This document shows positions 41,595-49,014 of a stretch of DNA of 49,014 bases, piece by piece. The DNA comes from Chlorobiota bacterium (GTDB lineage: Bacteria > Bacteroidota > Bacteroidia > Bacteroidales > F082). How positions within the stretch are numbered: position 1 is the first letter of the stretch; the number at the start of each line of letters is the position of its first letter. Position numbers and translations under genes: made by a program. The stretch lies in contig JAUVKF010000017.1 of assembly GCA_030596395.1 (NCBI GenBank), positions 1 to 49,014 of the forward strand, read 5' to 3'. The notes below the pieces were generated by a model. That model saw nothing but the letters and a program-made list of their open reading frames with translations, was not told the origin of the DNA and ran no database searches.

Positions 41595-43784
41595 ATGTCA
41601 AATTTCAGATTTTCTGCTTTAAAAGAAACACTTAACCGGCCGATTCCGGAAATTATTTACCCGTCAAACAAGGTTTCCGATTACTTTGGATCAATGACAT
41701 TCAACCAGACGGTGATGAGGGAGTATTTAACCGAAGAGGCTTATGAGGCAGTTTTATTAGCCATTGATAGAGGCGAAAGAATTGAAAGGAAGGTTACTGA
41801 CCAGGTTTCGTCGGCCATGAAGGCATGGGCGATCAACAAAGCTGTGACCCATTACACACACTGGTTTCATCCTTTAACAGGTGCAACCGCTGAAAAACAT
41901 GATGCTTTTATGAACCCCATTGGCGAAGGCAGGGTAATTGAGGAATTTCAGGGTAACGCCTTAATCCAACAGGAACCGGATGCCTCCAGTTTCCCCAGTG
42001 GCGGCATTAGAAACACTTTTGAGGCCCGTGGTTATACTGCCTGGGATCCAACGTCACCTGCATTCATTCTTGAGCATACTTTGTGTATTCCGACAATATT
42101 CGTTTCATACACCGGCGAATCGCTTGATTATAAAACACCATTGCTCAGGTCGATGAGCGCTTTAGATGAAATTGCTGTGGATGTTTGCCGGTATTTCGAC
42201 AGGAATGTTGGCAAAGTGTACCCAACACTTGGCTGGGAACAGGAGTATTTCCTTGTTGACTCGGCCCTTTATACTGCACGCCCTGACCTGGTATTGACAG
42301 GGAAAACTGTTTTTGGCCATTCATCTGCTAAAGACCAACAACTTTCCGATCACTATTTTGGAACCATTCACGACAGGGCGCGGGCCTATATGCAGGATCT
42401 TGAAATTGAGTCCCATAAATTGGGAATCCCTTTAAAGACAAGACATAATGAAGTTGCGCCCAGTCAATTCGAGTGTGCCCCGGTTTATGAAGAGGTGAAT
42501 ATTGCCGTTGACCACAACCAGTTGCTGATGCACCTGATGGATAAAGTAGCCAGAAGGCACAACTTTAAAGTACTGTTACACGAAAAACCATATGCAGGTG
42601 TAAATGGATCAGGGAAACACAATAACTGGTCAATGGCAACCGATTCAGGAATAAACCTCCTTTCTCCCGGCAAAACACTTAAAGAAAATTTCAGGTTTAT
42701 TACTGTTCTTGTAAACATTCTGAAAGCTGTTCATGAAAATGAAGAATTGATCAGGGCCAGCATCGCTTCGGAAGGTAACGACCTGAGATTAGGTGCCCAT
42801 GAAGCGCCTCCTGCTATTATTTCAGTGTTTATCGGAGAACAAATTACCCGTACGCTGGATGAGATTGAAAAGATGCCGACACGAGATGCGTTGAAAAACA
42901 ATGGAAATATTGATGCTATAATCAATATTCCGAAAATTCCGGAGATTTTACTTGACAATACTGACAGAAACCGTACTTCACCGTTCGCATTTACCGGTAA
43001 TAAATTCGAGTTCAGGGCTGTTGGTTCAACAGCTAACACTGCAAAACCCATGTTTGTGTTGAATACGATAATGGCAAACCAACTGGTAAAATTCAAGGCC
43101 GATGTTGAAAAGCTTATTGCTGGTGGAATGAAAAAAGACGATGCTATTTTTTCGCTGATCAAGAAATACATAAAAGAATCGAAACCCATTCGTTTTGAAG
43201 GCAATTCGTACAGCCAGGAATGGGCGGAAGAGGCAGCCAAACGCGGTTTATCAAACCATCGCTCAACTCCTGAAGCACTGCATGCATTCGTTTCCGACAA
43301 AACAATTAAGCTTTTCAGTGATCACAAGGTAATGAACGAAAAGGAACTCCAGGCACGGTACGGTATCAAACTGGAGAAGTATATCAAAAAAATCCAGATT
43401 GAATCGCGTGTAATGGGCGACCTCGCTATTAATCATATCCTTCCAACAGCAATCGAGTATCAGAATAGGTTGATCGAGAACGCTAAAGGTCTGAAAGATG
43501 TGCTTGACCAAAAATCATTTGTAAAACTCTCGAGAAACCAGTTAAACTCGATCAAAGAAATATCCAATCACATAGCAGCCATTAAAGAGGATGTAGAAAA
43601 AATGGTTGAGGCAAGGCGTATCGCAAACAGAATTGAAAACCTGCAGGAGCAGGCCACATCATACAAAACCACGGTTATGGTATATTTTGAGTCTATCAGG
43701 TTACATGTTGATCAACTGGAACTGCTTGTTGATGACGAGATATGGCCATTGCCTAAATACCGCGAGTTGTTATTTATTAAATAA
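41595..43784 (+). CDS. glnN: Glutamine synthetase, type III
   Basis: A 729-residue GSIII, the long form usual in Bacteroidota. Visible: the N-terminal GSIII region (VMREYLTEEAYEAV, THYTHWFHPLTGATAEKHDAF), GWEQEYFLVD (first metal Glu), TRHNEVAPSQFECAPVYEEVN, HEKPYAGVNGSGKHNNWSM (active-site flap His/Asn), and DNTDRNRTSPFAFTGNKFEFRAVGS with the catalytic Arg and Glu. It makes glutamine from glutamate, ammonia and ATP. The tail (about 590-729) is the helical domain specific to type III. Confidence 0.96.
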   Translation: MSNFRFSALKETLNRPIPEIIYPSNKVSDYFGSMTFNQTVMREYLTEEAYEAVLLAIDRGERIERKVTDQVSSAMKAWAINKAVTHYTHWFHPLTGATAEKHDAFMNPIGEGRVIEEFQGNALIQQEPDASSFPSGGIRNTFEARGYTAWDPTSPAFILEHTLCIPTIFVSYTGESLDYKTPLLRSMSALDEIAVDVCRYFDRNVGKVYPTLGWEQEYFLVDSALYTARPDLVLTGKTVFGHSSAKDQQLSDHYFGTIHDRARAYMQDLEIESHKLGIPLKTRHNEVAPSQFECAPVYEEVNIAVDHNQLLMHLMDKVARRHNFKVLLHEKPYAGVNGSGKHNNWSMATDSGINLLSPGKTLKENFRFITVLVNILKAVHENEELIRASIASEGNDLRLGAHEAPPAIISVFIGEQITRTLDEIEKMPTRDALKNNGNIDAIINIPKIPEILLDNTDRNRTSPFAFTGNKFEFRAVGSTANTAKPMFVLNTIMANQLVKFKADVEKLIAGGMKKDDAIFSLIKKYIKESKPIRFEGNSYSQEWAEEAAKRGLSNHRSTPEALHAFVSDKTIKLFSDHKVMNEKELQARYGIKLEKYIKKIQIESRVMGDLAINHILPTAIEYQNRLIENAKGLKDVLDQKSFVKLSRNQLNSIKEISNHIAAIKEDVEKMVEARRIANRIENLQEQATSYKTTVMVYFESIRLHVDQLELLVDDEIWPLPKYRELLFIK

Positions 43785-43794
43785 AATTATTCAC

Positions 43795-43862
43795 TAGCGC
43801 GCAAATATTTTTCGCGTGCGGCAATAATCTATGATAACGCGTGCGGCAATAATCCATGATAA
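43795..43862. repeat. Hairpin motif plus 25-bp direct repeat after glnN
   Basis: TAGCGCGCAAATATTTTTCGCGTGC (43795-43819) is a relative of the hairpin after the LOG gene (2516-2540). It runs into a 25-bp unit CGCGTGCGGCAATAATCTATGATAA (43813-43837) that is repeated directly at 43838-43862 with one change. Confidence 0.6.
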
Positions 43863-43926
43863 GCACACAATTCGTATACAGATTTTACTGTTTTGTCATT
43901 TTGATGCATGATCAATGTAGAATTTG

Positions 43927-43934
43927 TACATTTG
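43927..43934 (+). promoter_or_regulatory. -7 box of the DUF4831 gene promoter
   Basis: TACATTTG, 22 bases before the ATG. A TTG at 43901 is 23 bases upstream and may be the -33 element. Confidence 0.5.
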
Positions 43935-43956
43935 AAATTGCAAAACTCCATAAGCC

Positions 43957-45072
43957 ATGAATCGAATCATTAAGACAGTTCTCATTATATTTTTTTCTAT
44001 TACCGTTTCCTTGTCATTACATGGGCAATACATTGTAAAAAAGGTTACTGATCAGCCTGTTAATACTGCTCAGGATGGTTTTTTCTACAGTCTTCCGCTT
44101 ACTGTATTAAAAGTAAATATTGTTTATGAAAAGCTCGAAAAAATAAGGGGGCCATTATCAGATTATACCTTAAACTACCTCGGAACATCCGATTATATCA
44201 CTGCTAATTCAACTTCCTATAGAATAATTGATGTAAACCTAATCACGGAAGTAACCGCCGATCCCAATCAACGCTATTATGTACAGTTCCCGGCACAAAG
44301 AGAAAAAGATCAAAAACCAATGACCTTCAACCTGAGTGAGCTGGGTACACTTATTGCTTTTGGTGATACTGATATTGACGAACCTTTGCAAGCTGTACAG
44401 CAAATTGACCAGACTTTTATTTTACATGAAGATGATCAGAGCTTTGATTATCAGGCAGATTACAACCGGAAAAAGCAATTGGATACAATTACCAGAAGAA
44501 TTACGATTGATACGGTAAGCATTGATCGGTTTATATTTAAAACTACCTGGGTTGACAAAAGCGAAGAAGACAAAGCCAATGAAGCTGCCATGCAGATTGC
44601 CAGGATACGTGAAAGCAGGTTTAACTTACTAACCGGTTACCAGGAGGTAAATTACGGGGAAAGCATGAAATACATGGATACGGAACTCAGGAAACTTGAG
44701 CAACAATACCTCGAGCTATTTCTTGGAAAGGAATTGAAAAGCATTGAATCACAGACACTTTATTACTCACCAGAAAAAGGCAGGGATTCAGAATCCTTAC
44801 TGGATTTATCTGATGGCAGTCAAATTAGAATTACGCTTTCCCCTGATAATTCTGTTGAAAATTTACCCGAGAACCCACTCGAAAAGGTGGACAACATTTA
44901 TTATCGTATTCCTGACCAGGCGATAATTGAGATTGAACACAACGGCACGGTTTATTTGCGGAAGAGCATAACTATTAATCAATATGGTGTAGTTACCACA
45001 GCACCACTCAACCGAACCCGTACACAATTTGATTTCAAAACCGGGGGCTTAAAAAGGATTGTCAGAGAATAG
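43957..45072 (+). CDS. DUF4831 family secreted protein
   Basis: A 371-residue protein with a signal peptide (MNRIIKTVLIIFFSITVSLSLHGQ). The mature start YIVKK...DGFFYSLPLTVLKVNIVYEKLEKIRGPLSDY and YLGTSDYITANSTSYRIIDVNL match the DUF4831 pattern. The family is a Bacteroidota envelope protein of unknown function. There is no lipobox Cys at the cleavage site, so it is probably periplasmic rather than lipid-anchored. Its 3' end overlaps the end of the convergent kdsA gene by 11 bases. Confidence 0.85.
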   Translation: MNRIIKTVLIIFFSITVSLSLHGQYIVKKVTDQPVNTAQDGFFYSLPLTVLKVNIVYEKLEKIRGPLSDYTLNYLGTSDYITANSTSYRIIDVNLITEVTADPNQRYYVQFPAQREKDQKPMTFNLSELGTLIAFGDTDIDEPLQAVQQIDQTFILHEDDQSFDYQADYNRKKQLDTITRRITIDTVSIDRFIFKTTWVDKSEEDKANEAAMQIARIRESRFNLLTGYQEVNYGESMKYMDTELRKLEQQYLELFLGKELKSIESQTLYYSPEKGRDSESLLDLSDGSQIRITLSPDNSVENLPENPLEKVDNIYYRIPDQAIIEIEHNGTVYLRKSITINQYGVVTTAPLNRTRTQFDFKTGGLKRIVRE

Positions 45073-45874
45073 CTTTTCGAATTTTAACCAGTTTTCTTAA
45101 CAAGCTTTCAAGATGCTTTAATTTAAGCATATTCGCACCATCCGATTTAGCAGAACCGGGATCAGGATGCGTTTCAAGGAAAATACCATCCACACCAATA
45201 GCAATACCGGCTTTTGCAATGGTTTCAATCAAATCAGGCCTGCCACCTGTTACTCCGGATGATTGATTGGGTTGTTGTAAAGAATGGGTTATATCGAGCA
45301 CTACCGGAACACCTGAACGCTGCATTTCGGGAATATTCCGGTAATCAACCACCAGGTCGCCATAACCAAACATATTGCCCCGCTCGGTTAACATCACGTT
45401 CTCGTTTCCGGTTGACTTCACTTTATCCACAGCAAACCGCATTGCATTGCCTGAAACAAACTGTCCCTTTTTGACATTGACCACTTTGCCGGTTTTCCCG
45501 GCTGCAACCAGCAAATCAGTCTGCCTGCATAAGAAAGCCGGAATTTGCAATATATCAACATAGTCAGCAGCCATAACCGCTTCTTCCACGGAATGAATAT
45601 CAGTAACAACAGGGATATTCAATGTATCCGCTACCACTTTCAAAATCTTTAATGCCTTTTCATCGCCAATTCCGGTAAACGATTCCAATCGTGAGCGGTT
45701 GGCCTTTTTGTAGGATGCTTTGAAAATAAATGGGATCTGCAATCTATCAGTAATTTCCACAATGGCCTCTGCAATAGGTAAAGCCATCTCTTTGTCTTCG
45801 ATAATGCATGGGCCTGCCATCAGGAAAAAGTTCCCTGAATTGCTGTGTTTTATTTTGGGTATCTCGATTTTCAT
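45062..45874 (-). CDS. kdsA: 3-deoxy-8-phosphooctulonate synthase (Kdo-8-phosphate synthase)
   Basis: It condenses phosphoenolpyruvate and arabinose 5-phosphate to Kdo-8-P for the LPS inner core. The protein has 270 residues from the ATG at 45874 (MKIEIPKI). Visible: FLMAGPCIIED, FIFKASYKKANRSRLESFTG, VVTDIHS, LQIPAFLCRQTDLL, VNVKKGQFVSG and FGYGDLVVDYRN, all standard. The longer in-frame start at 45925 is rejected because a -7 box lies between the two (45891-45898). It belongs with gmhA, gmhB and the PagL-like gene in LPS assembly. Confidence 0.95.
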   Translation of the reverse strand: MKIEIPKIKHSNSGNFFLMAGPCIIEDKEMALPIAEAIVEITDRLQIPFIFKASYKKANRSRLESFTGIGDEKALKILKVVADTLNIPVVTDIHSVEEAVMAADYVDILQIPAFLCRQTDLLVAAGKTGKVVNVKKGQFVSGNAMRFAVDKVKSTGNENVMLTERGNMFGYGDLVVDYRNIPEMQRSGVPVVLDITHSLQQPNQSSGVTGGRPDLIETIAKAGIAIGVDGIFLETHPDPGSAKSDGANMLKLKHLESLLRKLVKIRKAIL

Positions 45875-45890
45875 TTCGGTAAAATATTGC

Positions 45891-45898
45891 CAAAAGTA
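45891..45898 (-). promoter_or_regulatory. -7 box of kdsA promoter
   Basis: On the minus strand TACTTTTG, 16 bases before the kdsA ATG at 45874. It decides the start codon. It lies where the truncated T9SS gene remnant begins. Confidence 0.6.
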
Positions 45899-46351
45899 GG
45901 AAAAGAATACATTGTCTCCGCTCATGCGATTTTAAAATCCAAATGCCCTGACAATGCAACCGGCAATCCAATGGCTTATGCACGCAATATCCTGATTGTG
46001 GCTGATGGGCTTGATTACAAAGAAAGCTACATCATTCCTGAAGAAACAGAAAAAACCATTATTATAAATGATGATTGGATTGAACCTGCACAGGCAAAAG
46101 AAAGCTGGTTCACATTGTATCCAAACCCTGCCAATAATTACCTTGCCGTGGAGTATAAACTTAATATTTTGTTTTCAAACCCTATTTTTATCATCCGCAA
46201 TATTAAAGGACAATCCATTACAGGATTTGAAGCACAGGGAAATAAAGGTATTAAAATTATTGATCTCCAGAATTGGGATGCCGGTACATACATTGTATCT
46301 TTGAAATCAAATGGCGGAATTATCCAGTCTGAGAAGTTCACTAAGTATTAA
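45899..46351 (+). pseudogene. 5'-truncated T9SS-exported protein (C-terminal remnant)
   Basis: An open frame ending at 46351. It encodes KEYIVSAHAILKSKCPDNATG...ARNILIVADGLDYKESYIIPEE, then a linker and a complete type A sorting domain: SWFTLYPNPANNYLAVEY ... WDAGTYIVSLKSNGG. The frame is open back to 45845, but that part is antisense to the kdsA start and makes no signal peptide. The body of a secreted protein is missing, so this looks like the tail left after a deletion or rearrangement next to kdsA. Without a signal peptide it cannot reach the T9SS. Confidence 0.72.
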
Positions 46352-46362
46352 ATTTTATAATA

Positions 46363-47940
46363 ATGAGGTTTCAAGTTGAGTTATTGATAATTACTTGCTT
46401 ACTGCCGTTGCTGTCCTTTTCGCAGCAGCGGTGGTATTCAAGTTTTGGCCGTCAAGGTGAAAGGGAAAACAGTGTTTGCATAAGTGAATCTTACGACAAA
46501 GGATATCTGATCTCAGGCCAGTTTTATAATGCTGATGGGTTGATTGCAAAAACAAACACTAATGGGGAATTGCTTTGGGATAAAGTATATGTATTAGGTA
46601 ATTCAAGAATCCAATTTTATGCAAACGGTATATTATCCTCAGGCCGCAAGGTACTTGCAGGGTATGCCGGTGATGACCCTGTTATTGTAAGTCTTGATGC
46701 CTGTGGTGATGTGGAGTGGTGCTATACATTTAAAAATCAGGAGCACTTTTGGGGAGGAGCAGTATTGGACCTTATAGTTTATGAAGATGGCCATGCTTTG
46801 GCAATGGTAGGATTGAACAACCTGGATTGGGATAATTTGGTTTACCTGTTTAATTTTGATCCGGATGGAAATTTAACATGGATGAAAAGATACGCAAAAA
46901 CAGAAGATGACCCTGACCTGGGTTTTTTGCTTCCTTTTTTTATGGATACCATAGATACCGAATATTTTGTGTCAGGTTATTGCTATTACCGAAGGAACGA
47001 TAATCCTGATGTATTTACATTAAGGCCCATGTTTATTAAAATAGATGAAGATTTTAACGAAGAGTGGTTGTTGCCCTATGGGCAGAATATTGATTCATTT
47101 GAGTTAATTGGTGATGGATTCGGGGTTATGGAAGAAAATGATTCTATTTACAGGGGATATGGTCGATACTTTATGGGAAGTTCACTTATTGGTGCTTTCT
47201 TAAATTTTAGTGCTGATGGTTTTGAGACAGATTATGTTGGAATTCCAAGTCACTTGCTAAACGACAGCCTCGTAGATAATTCGCCAACAGCCATTGAAAG
47301 AATTAATGATACACTATTTATGGCGGCAGCTATTTACGGATTCAGTTTCTATAATATTGCCATGGGCGAATATATTGTGAGCAGTTCTGGTAATGTATAT
47401 GGTTCTCAATTCCATCCCAATACTACACCCGCTTTCCACACAATGGTAAAAACCGACAGTTCTCAATTTGTATTTGCCGGAGAGATTAAGCAAGATGAAG
47501 AATGGGACATGTTTTTATACAAACTGAACGATGATCTCAGTTCGGCTGATTATGTAAACGATACCATAACCTACGATTACCTGTGCGATAATTTGCCCAT
47601 TGTTTCGGACACCATAGATTTAAGTGCCTGTGGGATCATTACAGGGATGGAAGAAATACCCACACCAGGGGAGTACTATGCAAGTCTTCAGAACATCCCA
47701 ATAAATGTACAACCTAATCCCGCTAATGACAAGGTTAAACTTGAAATTGGAAATATGGGGTATAAGGGGTATAGGGTATGGTGTTATAACACCTCCGGGC
47801 AGGTTATGTACGAAAGTACGGTTGGTAGTGATACAGAACAATTTGAGATTGATATTTCGCAATGGCAAAGCGGGATATACATTATTGTGGTAACAGATGG
47901 AAAAGGTAAAAAAGGCAGTGTTAAGTTTGTTGTTGAATAA
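46363..47940 (+). CDS. T9SS-secreted beta-propeller-like protein
   Basis: A 525-residue protein with signal peptide MRFQVELLIITCLLPLLSFSQ. The body (about 22-400) has propeller-blade-like repeats such as GYLISGQFYNADGLIAKTNTNGELLWDKVY and LVYLFNFDPDGNLTWMKRYAK. Blades of this DG-x-x-x-W type are frequent in Bacteroidota secreted proteins, and no catalytic motif is seen. The end (about 445-525) is a type A sorting domain: INVQPNPANDKVKLEIG ... WQSGIYIIVVTDGKGK. It should be displayed on the surface or released. It starts 11 bases after the remnant gene, which may be a duplicated relative (both carry PNPAN sorting domains). Confidence 0.85.
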   Translation: MRFQVELLIITCLLPLLSFSQQRWYSSFGRQGERENSVCISESYDKGYLISGQFYNADGLIAKTNTNGELLWDKVYVLGNSRIQFYANGILSSGRKVLAGYAGDDPVIVSLDACGDVEWCYTFKNQEHFWGGAVLDLIVYEDGHALAMVGLNNLDWDNLVYLFNFDPDGNLTWMKRYAKTEDDPDLGFLLPFFMDTIDTEYFVSGYCYYRRNDNPDVFTLRPMFIKIDEDFNEEWLLPYGQNIDSFELIGDGFGVMEENDSIYRGYGRYFMGSSLIGAFLNFSADGFETDYVGIPSHLLNDSLVDNSPTAIERINDTLFMAAAIYGFSFYNIAMGEYIVSSSGNVYGSQFHPNTTPAFHTMVKTDSSQFVFAGEIKQDEEWDMFLYKLNDDLSSADYVNDTITYDYLCDNLPIVSDTIDLSACGIITGMEEIPTPGEYYASLQNIPINVQPNPANDKVKLEIGNMGYKGYRVWCYNTSGQVMYESTVGSDTEQFEIDISQWQSGIYIIVVTDGKGKKGSVKFVVE

Positions 47941-47948
47941 AATTAATT

Positions 47949-48065
47949 TGTCATCCTGAGCGAATGCGAAGGATCTCCATTTAAGTTAATCAAGCGAAAT
48001 GCAATAGTAAAGCGGAGATCCTTCATTACATCCCGATTGAAATCGGAATTACATTCAGGATGACA
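47949..48065. repeat. GTCATCCTGAGCG-type interspersed inverted repeat
   Basis: A 117-bp element: outer arms TGTCATCCTGA (47949-47959) and TCAGGATGACA (48055-48065), inner arms GAAGGATCTCC (47968-47978) and GGAGATCCTTC (48014-48024), plus a small ATCCCGATTGAAATCGGAAT hairpin. It is non-coding. Elements with the words GTCATCCTGAGCG and GAAGGATCT recur in many bacterial intergenic regions. It may terminate the upstream T9SS gene transcript. Confidence 0.7.
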
Positions 48066-48096
48066 GCATTATTTTGTTAACAAAACGTAATTAAAA

Positions 48097-48567
48097 ATGA
48101 AAAAAACAATCATACTCTTACTACTCATCCCATTGTTGCTACAGGCACAAAAAGCAACAAAATGGCTCACCCCCTTTGCCGATGCAAGTTTTGAGGGTGG
48201 GAAGATCATTTATTCTTTCTGCAAATCGGAGCATTTAATGATAACCGGAATCGTCCCACAATACTATTCCGAAAGCCTGATGCAACTGAAAATGGATTTC
48301 CAAAAACCTGCACCGGATATAAAAGATGTAGCCAAACAACAGGAAAAGATACGAGAATACCTTGTTGAAGAGCAACTAACAGCCTTATCCCCCAATGAAC
48401 AGGAAGAATACCTGCAGCTGGCAGCCATGGTTTTAATATGGGATTTGGAGTTGGACAGACGGGTGCTATCTGAATTAAAAGCTATGGAAATATCTAATAA
48501 TCGGGAATTAAAAAAACAGGCAGGCTTGGTTTTACGGCTGGAGGAGGTTTACAAAAGTTTGAAATAA
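48097..48567 (+). CDS. Small secreted hypothetical protein
   Basis: A 156-residue protein with signal peptide MKKTIILLLLIPLLLQAQ; no family is recognised. The mature part has one aromatic N-terminal segment (KWLTPFADASFEGGKIIYSFC) and then mostly charged helices (QQEKIREYLVEEQ, LDRRVLSELKAMEI). A perfect 14-bp palindrome TTTTGTTAACAAAA (48072-48085) lies 11 bases before the ATG and could be an operator. Confidence 0.65.
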   Translation: MKKTIILLLLIPLLLQAQKATKWLTPFADASFEGGKIIYSFCKSEHLMITGIVPQYYSESLMQLKMDFQKPAPDIKDVAKQQEKIREYLVEEQLTALSPNEQEEYLQLAAMVLIWDLELDRRVLSELKAMEISNNRELKKQAGLVLRLEEVYKSLK

Positions 48568-48580
48568 AAAATGGATAAAA

Positions 48581-49014
48581 CTATCTGATACAAAATGTTT
48601 TTATCCCCGTCCTGCTCACAAAATAAACACCAGCAAATATCATCACGGCAGCAATCACTTCCGCCCATGTTAAATGGTCTTTGCCCGTAAGCAAAGCCAC
48701 AACTGTCGCCAAAAAAGGTTGCAGGTAGATGTAAGTACTGTTCACGGTCGGGCTGATATTTTTAAGTGAGTAGTTATTTAAAAAATAGGCGAGAACAGTT
48801 GTAAAAATAACCACATATGCCACCGACATCCAGATGTTTGCAGGAATACCGGAATAATCGGCTTCATCAATTAAGTAAAAAGAAACAGGTATTACATAAA
48901 CCAGCCCGAACGTAAACAACCATTTCATAACAATGATTGGTTCATACTTTGCCATCAGGGGTTTGATCAAAACAAGGAAAATACCGTATGATGCAGCGTT
49001 GATCACGATAAACA
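48581..49014 (-). CDS. EamA/DMT-superfamily transporter (5' part beyond window edge)
   Basis: The frame is open to the right edge, so the gene continues outside. The visible 144 residues are the second EamA repeat: NAASYGIFLVLIKPL, five hydrophobic helices, and the conserved NISPTVNSTYIYLQPFLATVVALL..DHLTWAEVIAAVMIFAGVYFV ending. The putative substrate is unknown. It is distinct in sequence from the EamA gene at 21076. Confidence 0.85.
   Translation of the reverse strand, partial: FIVINAASYGIFLVLIKPLMAKYEPIIVMKWLFTFGLVYVIPVSFYLIDEADYSGIPANIWMSVAYVVIFTTVLAYFLNNYSLKNISPTVNSTYIYLQPFLATVVALLTGKDHLTWAEVIAAVMIFAGVYFVSRTGIKTFCIR

Noticed and set aside
45875-45925. Longer kdsA start at 45925
   Set aside because: The kdsA -7 box at 45891-45898 lies inside this extension, and KdsA proteins start near MKIEIP.

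Overview
The window comes from a Bacteroidota genome, most like an environmental Bacteroidales/Marinilabiliales lineage. The evidence is direct: many genes and both RNA genes carry the Bacteroidota-type -7 box TAnnTTTG a short distance upstream. Secreted proteins end in type IX secretion (T9SS) sorting domains, glutamine synthetase is type III, and WbqC, DUF4199 and DUF4831 families are present. Base composition is moderately AT-rich. Genes sit in short operons with many 4-base overlaps.

Left part (1-7010): a 5'-truncated uvrA overlaps a LOG-family gene. An 800-base repeat nest follows, with three copies of an inverted-repeat element and a duplicated 3' tail of the LOG gene. Then come a CCA-adding enzyme with miaA, and, on the minus strand, dgkA with a BadF/GlcNAc-kinase-like gene.

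7148-13392 (all minus) is the most unusual region. It holds two paralogous small secreted subunits (A, B), a PapD-like two-domain periplasmic chaperone, an 895-residue usher-like outer-membrane protein, a third paralogous subunit (C) and a fourth, divergent secreted protein (D). I read it as a chaperone/usher-like surface-fibre locus not built from the known Bacteroidota FimA/Mfa lipoprotein pilins. It has a terminator behind the first subunit gene and a MITE-like element inside it.

13426-25751: a GNAT acetyltransferase, a PfkB sugar kinase, a T9SS-exported C1 cysteine peptidase, a compact minus-strand operon lgt-IMPase-DUF2061-nfeD-macrodomain, an EamA transporter whose last codons come from an inverted-repeat element, a DASS carboxylate transporter, carbamate kinase, and rex with two 18-bp Rex-type operators flanking its promoter.

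26118-34214: a zinc-ribbon/NUDIX protein with a helical sensor-like C-terminal domain overlaps a methyltransferase gene. Then come a WbqC+GNAT pair, tRNA-Lys(TTT), tsaC, a tandem repeat, the small SRP RNA, and DUF4199 with a GtrB-like glycosyltransferase and an epimerase.

34399-49014: a GT4 glycosyltransferase, a CLC channel, gmhA, a PagL-like protein, mscL, gmhB and, further on, kdsA. These are envelope and LPS functions (heptose and Kdo supply, lipid A deacylation). They are interleaved with a sodium/solute symporter and glnN, a DUF4831 lipoprotein-like protein, a 5'-truncated T9SS gene remnant, an intact T9SS protein, a small secreted protein and a partial EamA transporter. No CRISPR array, transposase gene or prophage was seen. 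Mobile DNA is limited to short inverted-repeat (MITE-like) elements.
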